A DNA stretch of 64,000 nt from assembly GCA_020740775.1 (NCBI GenBank), contig JAHEWK010000005.1, positions 806,001 through 870,000 of the forward strand, in the 5' to 3' direction. The stretch's first letter is position 1. Every line of letters begins with the position of its first letter. Position numbers and translations under genes: made by a program. A model generated the notes under the pieces. The model saw only the letters and a program-made list of their open reading frames with translations. It searched no databases and was not told where the DNA came from. Source of the stretch: Ilyonectria destructans (Eukaryota; Ascomycota; Sordariomycetes; Hypocreales; Nectriaceae). This document shows positions 11,239-21,416 of this stretch, one piece after another.

Positions 11239-14200
11239 AGTTGGCGTGTATCTCACGATGATTTTCGAAGTTGACTCTCTTCTTCTTCCGCTTTGTCCAT
11301 TGTTTCCATGCATCCGTATGCCGTACAGCACTGAGATGCTCCCACGTGGGTCTCGAATAGTCCACCCACTTCACGAGCACCTTCTTGTGCGTGCCTTCCT
11401 TCTTTTCATCGAGGATGCGTTCAACGAGGTACATCTCTTGACCGTCCACCAGCACTGGTGGGGCGCTCTCGTGATCGACCTGCTGTGATGGTAGCGGGTC
11501 GTCAGGGACGGGCCGGAGCAAATCCACATGGAATACTGGGTGTATGCGTCCGGGCACGTCTAACTTGTAGGCGTGTGGGTTAATCTCCTCGACCACTTGG
11601 TATTTTGCATGTAGCCAGTCCAGCTTCTTACAAGGCCGTGACGTCTTGACGTTCTTCAGATTAAGGTATACCCAGTCTCCAGGCTTGTAGCGGGGCGAGG
11701 CAGTTCTGTGCCTGTTGGCTTGGGCTTGCTGTATCTCTTGGGCCATAGCTATTGCAGCTTGCGCAAACTCTGTGGCGTCCTGAAGTCTCTGGATGAAGTC
11801 TTCTGCCATAACCTCGCCCTCCCTCGCATCTTCTGCTCTTCGATCCTCGACTAGCTGAATTGGCTCGTTGTGGTAGCCGTGCATGAAGAAGAACGGGCTT
11901 AGGCCGGTAGAGGCCGCGTCCCTCTCGTTGATTGTTGCCATGGCTATTGGTAGCAGGTCTAGCCAATTCTCTTGGAGATAGTTTGTCCATATTCGTAGGA
12001 TCTTCTCAACCTCTTGGTTCATTCGCTCCGTCGCTCCATCCGTCTGTGGGTGGTACGCCGTCGATAGCCGCTGCTCGATCTGCAGCAGTTTGCAGAAGTG
12101 CTTCCACATGTCGCTGACAAACTGGGGCCCACGGTCACTGGTTATGGCTGTTGGAATACCATGGACCGGGTAGTGCCGTTCGAAGAGTCTCTTAGCAACC
12201 GCTTCCGAGGAGATATCGCTCATGCCTTCGAGTTCGACGCCTTTGGTAAGCCGGTCTGTGACTACCATGCAGTTCGTCGCGCCATCCCGTCCCGATGGTG
12301 GGAGGTCCGTAATGAAGTCGATAGTGACCTCGCTCCATATTCGTTGCGGAATGGGTAATGGCTTCAGGAGCCCTCTCTTCGTGTCTCTCCAAATGGTGTT
12401 CCTTCCGCAGACCTCACAGTTACGCACGAATTGGCGTACTTCGCTAGCTGCGCCCGGCCAAAAGAAGCGTCTCGACAGAATAGAGTACGTAAGGTCTCTC
12501 CCCGGGTGCCCGGTAATGTGGGAGTCGTGTGTTGCTTGAATAATCTTCGTGCGCAGCGGCTCAGAGTTGGGTATCCAGACACGATTCCGGAAGCATAGGA
12601 GACCTTTGTCATCCAGTGAGCATTCTGAGATACTCACAACCTTCTCCTTTTGCAACTGTGTCGGTAAGTTCTTCTCTCCATTCGCTACTAGCTTCGTGAG
12701 TTCCTGGTAGAGCTTGTCCTCTCGGCGTGCGGCGTCCCAAAGTTGCTGCAATTCCTGGTCCTCGAATAGCCTGATATCCTTTTCGAAATCAAACTCCAGG
12801 GCGCCCTCAGTGTTGGTGGAAACTGTCGAGATGCGTACCCTTCTAAGATGGTCGTCCTGAAAGAGCCTCATAATGCGTGCCTTGAGCCGCTCGTCCGAGT
12901 AGTCGGCTGGCATATCTTGGTCTCGTCGAGAGAGCGCGTCTGGCAGTCCAGCCTTCTTTCCGGGTCTCCATTCGAGTGTGAAATGGAACCTGGATAAGAA
13001 CTCCGACCATCGTACTTGTCTTTCCGTTAATCTTCTCTCCGAATAGAAGTATTTCAGATTCTGATGGTCCGTGAGGATCCTGAAATTCTTCACAGCTCGC
13101 AGCTCTGGTTCCCATTGCTCCAGACACCTTACAATAGCAAGCAGTTCCTTGTCGTGAATAGCGTAGTTGACCTCTGCTGGCGAGTGTTTCTTCGAGAAAT
13201 AGGCGACAGGCCGTAATAGTCCGTCTTCGTCGTCTCGCTGGGAGAGGACACCCCCAGTGACAAATCCTGAAGAATCTGCCTCCACGATAGTCTCTCTCTC
13301 CGGGTGGAAATGAGCTAGAATAGGGGCCGTGATCAACAGGTCCTTAAGCTTCTCAAAGGCTTCTTCGCATAGGTCGTCCCAACGGAAGGGTACGTCCTTT
13401 TTCGTTAGCCGTATCAGCGGCTCTGCTATCTCTGAGAACTCAGGCATGAAAATCCTATAGAAGTTCGCGAAACCGATAAAGGCTCTAACGGCTTTTACGT
13501 TCGTTGGCGTAGTCCATTCCTTGACAGCCTTGACCTTCTCAGGATCGACTCGGATCCCGTTCTCCGCCTCGATAATGAACCCGAGATATTTCACCGTCTT
13601 GACTTCGAATTCGCTCTTGCTGATGTCTAGCTGTAGCCCAGCATCCATTAGGCGTTGGAGGACCCTGCCGACTTTGTCGCGGTGGTCTTGAATGCTTCCA
13701 GAAGAGAAGATCAACACGTCGTCGATGTATGCTGACACGAAATCGTCTAGGTAGTCTTGGAGCACGCTGTTGATATACCGTTGAAAGGCTGCGGGTGCAC
13801 CTGTCAGTCCAAATGGGACTACCAGCCATTCAAAAGATCCGTAGCGTGTTCTGAAGGCCGTCTTTTCTTCGTCTCCGGGGGCGACCCTGATCTTGTGGAA
13901 TGCTGCTATAACATCTAGCTTCGTGAACCACTTTGCCTTTGCCACAGTGCGTAGCGTTTCGTTGAGTAAGGGCAGCGGATAGCGGTCCTTCTTGGTGATG
14001 TTGTTCAGTCCTCGGTAATCCACACAAAAGCGAACGCCTCCACCAGGCTTTTTCACCATGAGAACCGGTGCCGCCGCGGGTGAACTGCTAACTCTGATAA
14101 ACTCCTTGTCGAGAAGCTCTGTAAGTGTCTTCCGCAGTACCAATAGCTCTTCGCGAGACATGCCATAAAGCGGACCCCAGGGTAGGGGTTTCTCGCGGCC

Positions 14201-14911
14201 GTGTTCGTCTCGTAGGACTTCGATCTTCAGGTCAACGCCTGGCCTGTGGGGAGGTAACTGGTTGGCCAGTTGTCGAGAGAAGGCTTGTAACCACTTGTGG
14301 TAGTGTGGTGGCAACTTCTCCACTGGGTCGATCTTTGGTTTCGGTCTCAAGGCTTTGTCGATGTCCGCCATCGTGACGGCATAAACTCCAACGCCGCCTG
14401 TACGTCTGTTGCGGCGCACGTCGCCTAGAAAGGCAGCGGCCATCACCTTCGAGACCTCTAGTCGAGGGGGCCGATAGCGTTGTCGGTCTTGTACTTGAGC
14501 TCCACTGGTTCCGATCTCCAAGTATCCTTCCTTCGCATGAATGTGAACATCTTGATCTTCCATCCATCGTTTGCCTAGAATCATATCCCAGTTAAGGTCG
14601 TCAATGACGTACATAAATACACGGCGCTGTTGGTGTCCGTCTAGGTCGATCGATAAGTAAGTGATCTTGTCGATCTTAACCTCCTTGCCGTCTCCTGCTG
14701 CATTCTCGAGGATGCGAGGTTGAACAGGTATATGTGGCAGCTGAAGAGATTGGAAGGTCCGTTTGCTAACCGCGCCGTAGCAGAGGCAACCATAGTCGAC
14801 GAGGGATGGTACGAAGTCCGTTCCATTCACCCTAACGTCTGCTATGAATGGATCTCCATCCGTTCTCTTTTTACCGGTTGTCTCCCATTCTCTCACAGCC
14901 GCCGCGTGTTC
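11222..14911 (-). CDS. pol: retrotransposon Pol (PR-RT-RH-INT-chromodomain)
   Basis: Open from the codon after the gag UAG (14911) to TAA at 11222; no ATG is needed at the 5' end. Numbering from the GTG at 14896: protease about 20-125 with D34-Y35-G36 where DSG/DTG is usual; reverse transcriptase about 240-420 with YIDD at 390-393; RNase H about 530-660; integrase zinc finger (H..H..C..C) about 790-830; integrase core D860, D921, E957 with 35 residues between the last two; GPY-like module near 1091; chromodomain about 1154-1200 (YLVERILDEKK, VLVKWVDYSRPTWE). The C-terminus is basic and ends in four glycines. The protein is probably made by readthrough of the UAG. The protease motif is the only doubtful catalytic site. 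Confidence 0.93.
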   Translation of the reverse strand, partial: EHAAAVREWETTGKKRTDGDPFIADVRVNGTDFVPSLVDYGCLCYGAVSKRTFQSLQLPHIPVQPRILENAAGDGKEVKIDKITYLSIDLDGHQQRRVFMYVIDDLNWDMILGKRWMEDQDVHIHAKEGYLEIGTSGAQVQDRQRYRPPRLEVSKVMAAAFLGDVRRNRRTGGVGVYAVTMADIDKALRPKPKIDPVEKLPPHYHKWLQAFSRQLANQLPPHRPGVDLKIEVLRDEHGREKPLPWGPLYGMSREELLVLRKTLTELLDKEFIRVSSSPAAAPVLMVKKPGGGVRFCVDYRGLNNITKKDRYPLPLLNETLRTVAKAKWFTKLDVIAAFHKIRVAPGDEEKTAFRTRYGSFEWLVVPFGLTGAPAAFQRYINSVLQDYLDDFVSAYIDDVLIFSSGSIQDHRDKVGRVLQRLMDAGLQLDISKSEFEVKTVKYLGFIIEAENGIRVDPEKVKAVKEWTTPTNVKAVRAFIGFANFYRIFMPEFSEIAEPLIRLTKKDVPFRWDDLCEEAFEKLKDLLITAPILAHFHPERETIVEADSSGFVTGGVLSQRDDEDGLLRPVAYFSKKHSPAEVNYAIHDKELLAIVRCLEQWEPELRAVKNFRILTDHQNLKYFYSERRLTERQVRWSEFLSRFHFTLEWRPGKKAGLPDALSRRDQDMPADYSDERLKARIMRLFQDDHLRRVRISTVSTNTEGALEFDFEKDIRLFEDQELQQLWDAARREDKLYQELTKLVANGEKNLPTQLQKEKVVSISECSLDDKGLLCFRNRVWIPNSEPLRTKIIQATHDSHITGHPGRDLTYSILSRRFFWPGAASEVRQFVRNCEVCGRNTIWRDTKRGLLKPLPIPQRIWSEVTIDFITDLPPSGRDGATNCMVVTDRLTKGVELEGMSDISSEAVAKRLFERHYPVHGIPTAITSDRGPQFVSDMWKHFCKLLQIEQRLSTAYHPQTDGATERMNQEVEKILRIWTNYLQENWLDLLPIAMATINERDAASTGLSPFFFMHGYHNEPIQLVEDRRAEDAREGEVMAEDFIQRLQDATEFAQAAIAMAQEIQQAQANRHRTASPRYKPGDWVYLNLKNVKTSRPCKKLDWLHAKYQVVEEINPHAYKLDVPGRIHPVFHVDLLRPVPDDPLPSQQVDHESAPPVLVDGQEMYLVERILDEKKEGTHKKVLVKWVDYSRPTWEHLSAVRHTDAWKQWTKRKKKRVNFENHREIHANSGGGG

Positions 14912-16231
14912 CTAGTCTGAATCTCCGTCGCTCTGGAGAGTGGCATCTTCGCCTTCTTCAACGATCGCGGCGTTGGTAACCGAGGGGCGCGAGGGGGCTG
15001 CGGCGTTGACTTGAGTGCGTCTGGTTACGCTCCCGGGCCGAATAGGTGCGGCTAATGGACAGCGTTCGATTCTGCAGTTATCTCTTCCGCAACGGAGACA
15101 ACGTCCTTCGCGGTAGCGTGCATCCATTTCATCCTGATCGACCCACTTGGCACGCTTACCGAGCAAAGCCTGATCCTCTGGTCGCCTGGACTGGTAGCCA
15201 TTCGTGTTCTTGCCGCCGCGGGTGCGCCCAGCGTTTACTTGAGTGGATGCTTGTGGGGTTGGCTCCCATTCCATCATGTCCTCTCTTCTGACCTCAGCCT
15301 GCTGGACATGCTGTTGCTGAGATCTCTGGCTGCTCTGACTACCGTGGTTGTCCAAGCCCCTCGTGTTGCCGCGAGGTTTCTTCCACTGGCCTAACAGTTC
15401 CATCTGGCTGCTAAGCGAGTCGCACCTCTTTGCCAGCCCAACGTAGGTGCTAATCGCGACGGAATCAGAGCCTATAAGAGCGGCCTTCATTCTGTCGTTT
15501 AGTGCCTCCTGGAGGTAAGAAATCTTGCTGTCATCTGGCCAATATTCGGCATTGGCGTTGGCGATCTCTTTCTCGAAACGAGGGTAGAACGAAGTAAAGG
15601 GTTCGTTTTCTCCTTGCTTAATCGAGTGCAGGTTGCGAGTAGCTCTCTGTTTACGATCCTTCTCTCCGTACAACAGTTCAAGGCGGTTGAGCAGTTCAGC
15701 CACATTAAACGTCCTCTTCTCAATTTGCATCTCCACAAAGGTGGTCACATTGTCTTTAGCCTTGCCTTCCAGGCTCATAAAGACATACATAAAGTGGCCC
15801 TCTGCGTCTCCGAGGGCTTCGCCGTCGACTCGTAGCTTCCCTTCGGTCTCCAACTTCCAGCTACGCCACTGGGACTTGTCACCACTGTACTTCGGGACAT
15901 CTCGCAGCTTGGGGCGCTTGGTCGGGTGAGGACTGTAAGTGATAACCGTATTGGCGGGATCGGCGGTGATAGAAGGGTTGGTAGTAGTGTTGGGAGTGAC
16001 AGGAACAGCGGTTGTCTTATTGTCTTCTGGCGCCAGCGTGGGCGCTGGTGTGGGCTGTATAGACTGGATGGACGTTTCCAGTGCTAACAGCTTCAATTTC
16101 GTTTCCTCATTTGCCTCTCTTAGGGCCATATTCTCGGACCGCATAAGCCTGACTTCGCTCAAGAGTTGCTCGAGTACGCTAGCCGACTGGCTAGTGGTTT
16201 CCCCCTGAGTCATGCCGTCTGAGTGGTCCAT
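14912..16231 (-). CDS. gag: retrotransposon Gag
   Basis: A 439-residue nucleocapsid/capsid precursor starting at ATG 16231. Residues about 17-57 form a leucine-rich coiled coil (EQLLSEVRLMRSEN and onward). A Pro/Thr-rich spacer is followed by the capsid-like retrotransposon gag region (about 120-270, including FTSFYPRFEKE). Near 385-400 is a zinc knuckle with spacing CX2CX4CX4C, so Cys replaces the usual His. The acidic tail ends at a UAG that is in frame with pol. Confidence 0.9.
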   Translation of the reverse strand: MDHSDGMTQGETTSQSASVLEQLLSEVRLMRSENMALREANEETKLKLLALETSIQSIQPTPAPTLAPEDNKTTAVPVTPNTTTNPSITADPANTVITYSPHPTKRPKLRDVPKYSGDKSQWRSWKLETEGKLRVDGEALGDAEGHFMYVFMSLEGKAKDNVTTFVEMQIEKRTFNVAELLNRLELLYGEKDRKQRATRNLHSIKQGENEPFTSFYPRFEKEIANANAEYWPDDSKISYLQEALNDRMKAALIGSDSVAISTYVGLAKRCDSLSSQMELLGQWKKPRGNTRGLDNHGSQSSQRSQQQHVQQAEVRREDMMEWEPTPQASTQVNAGRTRGGKNTNGYQSRRPEDQALLGKRAKWVDQDEMDARYREGRCLRCGRDNCRIERCPLAAPIRPGSVTRRTQVNAAAPSRPSVTNAAIVEEGEDATLQSDGDSD

Positions 16232-16279
16232 TATTCTTCTTCGCTTGTGGCTTCTGGTGCTTCTAACTTCTTAACTCCG

Positions 16280-16324
16280 GGTGCTTCGGGTGCTTCGGGT
16301 GCTTTGGGTGCTTCGGGTGCTTCG
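16280..16324 (+). repeat. 9-bp tandem repeat, five copies, in the retrotransposon leader
   Basis: ggtgcttcg is repeated five times; the third copy has one change (c to t). It lies between the PBS and the gag start, in the untranslated leader. Confidence 0.85.
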
Positions 16325-16392
16325 GCTGACTTTTTGACTTCTGGACTCGGGATGAGTCGTTGACTTCTGGACTTCAGCAGATTTCTGAAGTG

Positions 16393-16404
16393 ATCTTGAA
16401 AGTA
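16393..16404 (-). other. self-complementary primer-binding site
   Basis: Directly adjoins the 5' LTR. The minus-strand sequence TACTTTCAAGAT is the exact complement of ATCTTGAAAGTA inside the LTR (16455-16466). This is the arrangement used by Tf1 and sushi elements, which prime reverse transcription with the 5' end of their own RNA. No TGG-type tRNA match is present. Confidence 0.8.
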
Positions 16405-16620
16405 TGTGAAAGGCCTCTAGTGAGTTGATTCAACTAACTAGTCCCTATGCTGTTTACTTTCAAGATGAAGAAAGGAAAGAATCTAAATACAAACTGGGTG
16501 CGTGAAGACGCGTTATATCTTCTTTAATATAGAAGATTCGAGAATCAACTCGATGGCGCTGTGGAGAAGAATTCGGGCTTGGCGGCAGAGCCGCCAGCCA
16601 AGTGGGCCTGACCCGTTACA
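16405..16620 (-). repeat. 5' LTR (element orientation)
   Basis: 216 bp, identical by eye to 11006-11221. On the sense strand it carries a TATATTAAAG box about 67 nt before the ATCTTGAAAGTA 12-mer, which would place the RNA start at or near that 12-mer. Confidence 0.95.
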
Positions 16621-17929
16621 GTGGGAAATATGCATTAGCTTGCCAGACACCAGCGCGCCAAATGTGTTGGCTACGACAGCCGGCACAATGTGTGCACCGC
16701 TGGCAGTAGCAGGCGCGCGCTGCGTTACCTGAAAATACATGGGAACTGAAAACATCATGCCAACCTGCGCGAAAACCTGGAAGTAGTCGACCAGGTAAGA
16801 GAGTGTCGCATTTGGTTTGGCCAGAATCCGGAGATTGAATATAGGCGTCTCAGCTCCAAACAGCTCCCAGAACACAAACAGATGACCGAAGACGACGACT
16901 GAAGCGGTCAGGAAAGCGACGGATGGGGAAAATGCCCCGGTTCCTGCAACGTCCAATAGCAGAATAAGTGACACAATTGCCTTGGCCAGGAGCAAAGCGC
17001 CTTTGTAGTCGACCTTTCGCCATTTCTGCCGAAATGATTGCTTCTGCATCGAGTCGTCCGAGTCGGTGTCAGGTGTCTGATCAACATCGCCCTTGAGACT
17101 TATCAGGATAAGAGAGATGGAAAGTGCAAAGAAGGGTATTCTGATCCAGAACAACCACTGCCAGCCCAGATAATCGGATATAAATCCTCCAATAGGGCCG
17201 CCGATGCTTCTTCCAAGAGTGGTTGCCAAGTTGATGTATGAACGATACTTTGCAAAGTCACGCTTGGGTACCGAGTCTGTAATGATGATGGATGCCATCG
17301 TCATAACACCCGCTCCTCCAATGCCACTTATGGCACGGCCAATGATGATCTGAAACAGTGTCGTGCTCGTGCCACAGATTATGCAACCTATTGATAGGAT
17401 ACAGTAGGCGAATAAAAGCATGGCCTTGCGTCCAAATATGTCGCTTAACCTGCCATATAGTGGCTGCATCGAACAGACGCCCAATGTGTATGAGGTGGCA
17501 AGCCAACCAACGCCACGTAGGCTGCCTAGTTCTGATGCAATCTGCGGCGCCGCAGCAAAGATCAATGTGGTGTCGGCATGTGAAATCAACTCGCCTGGTG
17601 ACATAATTGTTAGCTCTTGGACATGGTAACACCAACCCAATTTGGAATGGGAACTTACCAAGCAAAAGAATGGCCATAACACTAGCGGTAAGGGGGTTTC
17701 CGCCTCCTTGCTTTGCAGGCTGGTCCTCGCGAGTACCTCCATCTGCATGGTCCAACAAAGGGCTTTCTTCGTCCACCGTGTTGACAAGCACGTTTGGAAA
17801 TTTAATAGGCCGCTCGAAAGGAGAAGGCTGGGCTGGAGACTTCATTGTGCGTGAAGTATCTGACTTGGACGATGTTGCGCCAGCCAAATATCTGAACGAA
17901 CTATCCCTCGCGAATTGAACCATCCTCAT

Positions 17930-18673
17930 AACTTATAATATTGTGCAAACGAATGGATCCCATAGTCCTGGAACTGGGATATTAAGCTTTTGAAGTCGAC
18001 GACTGATTCTGGCAATCATGCAAACAGGCCCACCGTTTCGAGTCTTTTAGGGGGGACATGGTATTAGAGATCATTGATACGATCTCTTAGGGTTATCTCA
18101 ACAGTCTATTGTGACAAATGCTCTTTGTTGTGTTCTCTTTGTTCCAATTAGGTGCCAGGACTTCCGTCGGCTCGGCCCTGGTCCGGTCCGGCTCAATGCC
18201 GTCCCGATCCCGGCGGAAGCTTCCCCTCGTTCCCCACACCGCCAACAGATAACATAGATCGAGATCTCAATGCCGCCAAGGTGTGAATGTCTCTATGTTA
18301 TCTCGCATGGAGAGTGAAAGCAGAGGTATCTAGTTCTATGTCTGTCTCATTGGAGATAAGGTAACATTCAAACTGTTCAAGTTCGCTGTTTAGGGCGGAA
18401 GCAAACGTACTTAGCTAGGTGGCTCATGATAGCGAGATGAGGCATTCCAGCGCTACGCGGTCCTGCATTCATCTGTCTGGCTAGTGTGAAGGAGGCGTGA
18501 GGCGTGATCACAAGGGGTTACGCACGCTATCCCGCAGGGGTGGATGAGATGCATATATCACAACGGCTTTCCCATTCCATGTAGACTCAGACCTCACTCA
18601 GCAGTGTATATTCCCCCACCACTATTCAAAAACCTTGATCTGCCCAATTGATTCCTTAATCCTTCACAAGAAG
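17930..18673. other. divergent intergenic region of two MFS genes
   Basis: Upstream of both the disrupted MFS gene and the Dal5-like permease. GC-rich between 18160 and 18235 with CGG/CCG triplets (tcggctcggccc, cccggcgg). No gene is seen. Confidence 0.5.
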
Positions 18674-20562
18674 ATGACGTCTCAAGTCAAGATGCAGTCT
18701 ACGCAGAAGAAAGACTTCATGGAGACAGAGATGGACGTTTCGCCTGATATCGACTCCGAGGCGGCTGTCTTTCCGGATTGGACAACCAGCGAAGAACGTC
18801 GCACGAGACTCAGGTAAAGTGCCGTTGAAACTATGGAGGAGCCTTCCTAACCGGTCAATGGGTAATCAGATTGGATCTAGTCCTGCTTCCCATTATGATG
18901 GTCGGCTTCTTCACCTTACAAATGGATCGTGGTAACCTTGCCAATGTTTTGACCTCCACCATAGTAGAGGACCTCAAGATCACCACGGACCAGATCAACT
19001 ATGGATCTCAGATGCTGCTGGCTGCCATTGTGCTCCTTGAGCTGCCGTCCAACATTTTGATGCAATATGTAAGTACAAGGCGGAGATACCAAACCCCAAT
19101 CAGTAGACTGACATCCAAGCGACACGACAGGTCGGGCCCTACTACATTTTGTCCGTTCAGATCGTACTCTGGGGGCTAGTTGCTACATTCCAGATATTTA
19201 TTACGAACTACGCGGGTTTCATGGCCACCAGATTCTTGCTCGGTCTATCCGAATCCGGCTTCGTCCCAGGTACTACCACATAGCAATCCATGCCAACACA
19301 AAGCTCAGGATGCTTACATGTAATGTCTAGGTTGCCTCTTCTTTCTAACGACTTGGTATAAGCGTAGTGAGACCAGTTCTCGCGTCTCGCTTTTCTACGT
19401 CGGTCAAGGTATGGCTCTTGTTATTGCGAATCTTCTTGCAGCCGCGATTCTCAACTTGGAAGGAGCCGAGCCATTGGGTGGCGGTTGGAGATGGGTGTGG
19501 ATGAGTGAGTTCTAATCGTCTACTCCAAATCCCGACTTAAAGGCTTTGAGCTAACCTCTGATTCCTCCCTCAGTCGAAGGTGTTATCACGCTTTTTGTTG
19601 CCATTGTGTTTGTCTTGCTCCTGCCACAGGGTATCCACAAGGCACGGCCCTTCATCAGCTTCGGACGATGGAATTACTTCACTAAGCGACAGAGACATAT
19701 CTTGACTCAGCGTTTGATTCTGGAAGACTCTACGGGTGGCAAAGAGAAGGCCAAAATTACAGTAAGGCAGGTACTGGACACATTTCGAAACTACCGTCTA
19801 TGGCTGCACATCTTTGTGACCATGACTGCCGCCTGCGCTGTCCATGGGCTAAACATTTACACCCCACGCATGATCAAGGGATTTGGATTCAGCAGCGTCC
19901 ATGCCAACGCACTGTCTGCAGTGGCTCCTTTTATCGGCATGGTACTTAACGTCGCACTCGCTTTTTTGAGGTATGAACCTTAGTCCTTGACTGGTTTCCT
20001 CCTGCTAAAATCCAACAGCGATCGGCTTAACCACCGAGGCCCATTTGTTCTCCTCGCGGCAACTTGGAATGTCATTAGCTGGGCATGTTTGACTACAGTG
20101 GCTGGCATGACTAACAAGTGGCAACAATATGCTGCCATTGTTCTTGCCAACGCTTGTTCGACAACAGTCCCGTAAGTTGGCGACAACCTCCAAAGTTGCT
20201 TTTCCATTCTATAGTCGGAGGAATTACTAACAAGTGTACGACATACAGTATTTTAAACGTCGGGTGGCTTCTCGTCCATTGCAAAACCCCTCAAGACAGA
20301 AGCATCTCCAGCGCGTAAGTAGAACGACTCATCAAGAAAGTGAAACCACGGGATGAAACTAACACATTGCCAATACGATAGAATCATCATCATTGCGGTA
20401 AATCTGGGTGGCCTATCGGGTGGCAACGTACTTAGCGCGGATGACGCACCCGAATATTATCGTGGAATCAGGGTCATGACGGGGATTGGAGCAGTTTGTT
20501 GGGCTCTCACTGCTGGCTTGGGTCTGTCTTACTATTGGGCTGACAAGAGAGCCAAAGCTTGA
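18674..20562 (+). CDS. Dal5-like MFS permease (anion:cation symporter family)
   Basis: Eight exons: 18674-18813, 18870-19068, 19131-19269, 19331-19504, 19574-19970, 20019-20171, 20249-20314, 20382-20562; 482 residues. All junctions keep frame with consensus donors (gtaaag, gtaagt, gtgagt, gtatga) and introns of 48-77 nt. The start chosen (MTSQVK) precedes a polar N-tail; LVLLPIMMVGFFTLQMDRGNLAN is the family's first helix with the conserved D-R-x-N-x-x-N pattern, and FLLGLSESGFVPG and FFLTTWYKRSE are family motifs. Members import allantoate, nicotinate, vitamins or small dicarboxylates with protons at the plasma membrane. The C-terminal part from 20249 on is less conserved and slightly short, so exon 7 is the least certain. 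Confidence 0.85.
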
Positions 20563-21416
20563 GCGTGTTGTTGATTTGCAGTTGCTGGGATTCCGTTGAC
20601 GGATTGAGCAGAGGTGACAGTCGGGTGGGACAGGAACAGTCGGATACTCCAAAATACTTTCCTGAGATACTATAAATGAACACCAGGCTTTATTTGTGTA
20701 GAAATTATTGATCCAAATGACTCTACTCGACGTCTATCATTACTTGGCAGCCTGTGGATAACACTCATATCGGATGAAGTTTGTTGTTTTTCTCAAGTCT
20801 TGCTATCAAGGGGCTTGCCTTTTGGTATAGTCTTCTCAGGCTAATATGGTGTTTGCATTCAAGACTTCCTAGGCTAGCTATTGGTCCTACAGATTTCAGG
20901 TATGGTATAGTCTTCTATTTTAAGTCTAGGTCTATTATGGCCCTGTTTACTTACTTTGACCGCGTTCGTGGTGAAGATCTGCCAAGCTAAGGGTAAATAC
21001 TCCGCGTCGGTCCACAGTACCGCTTTCTGCATGGCTTTATGAACCCATTACCCCATGGGGCTGATGCACTCTCCATTCGGTATCTAAGGATAGTCTAGGG
21101 TAAGCTTTTTTTGTGTCGAAGTTTTGCCATTGCCTGATGCAAAGAGGTGGTACCACCACTAATTGCAGTAGTACGTTACATCATATAGCACCTAGGCCTT
21201 ATTACAGTTCAACATATTGCAGAAATGGATGATTTGAATATTCCGGGGACAAAAACATGCTGCAATGTGACTGGCCTGAGGCACGGTTCTAAGTGCATCC
21301 AATATCAGAGCATCGAATGGCATCTGACCAGCGGAGACTTGGGGTAATTATTCTTGTGTAGGCTGAACATTTGAGATTGGATTTCAGTAATGTACAGATA
21401 TTTATCGACAAAGCCT
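20563..21416. other. intergenic, convergent gene ends
   Basis: AT-rich. A short phrase tggtatagtcttct occurs twice (about 20824 and 20905). No gene recognised. Confidence 0.5.

Larger units (their letters stand above)
11006..16620 (-). mobile_element. full-length Ty3/Gypsy chromovirus (Tf1/sushi-like)
   Basis: A 5,615-bp LTR retrotransposon read on the minus strand. It has two 216-bp LTRs (11006-11221 and 16405-16620) that look identical base for base, TG...CA ends, a 5-bp target duplication, gag and pol ORFs, a PBS and a polypurine tract. Domain order Gag, PR, RT, RNase H, INT, chromodomain defines a chromovirus. Both ORFs are open over their full lengths. Identical LTRs mean very recent insertion. 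Only an in-frame UAG between gag and pol interrupts the coding region. Confidence 0.96.
10350..17929 (-). pseudogene. DHA2-type MFS transporter (Vba-like), split by a retrotransposon
   Basis: Exons on the minus strand: 17929-17659, 17594-16626 continuing after the insertion as 11005-10677, then 10590-10485 and 10432-10350. With the insert and one copy of the duplicated gtggg ignored, lengths sum to 1,758 nt (585 residues) with no stop, and the frame crosses the insertion site exactly. The protein has a polar N-tail, then GRLSDIFGRK (MFS motif A), about 14 hydrophobic segments and a Cys-rich last helix, as in vacuolar basic amino-acid or drug/H+ antiporters of the 14-TMS group. The insertion is in the middle of exon 2 and in the same orientation as the gene. 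The rest is undamaged, so the loss is recent. The substrate is unknown. Confidence 0.85.
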
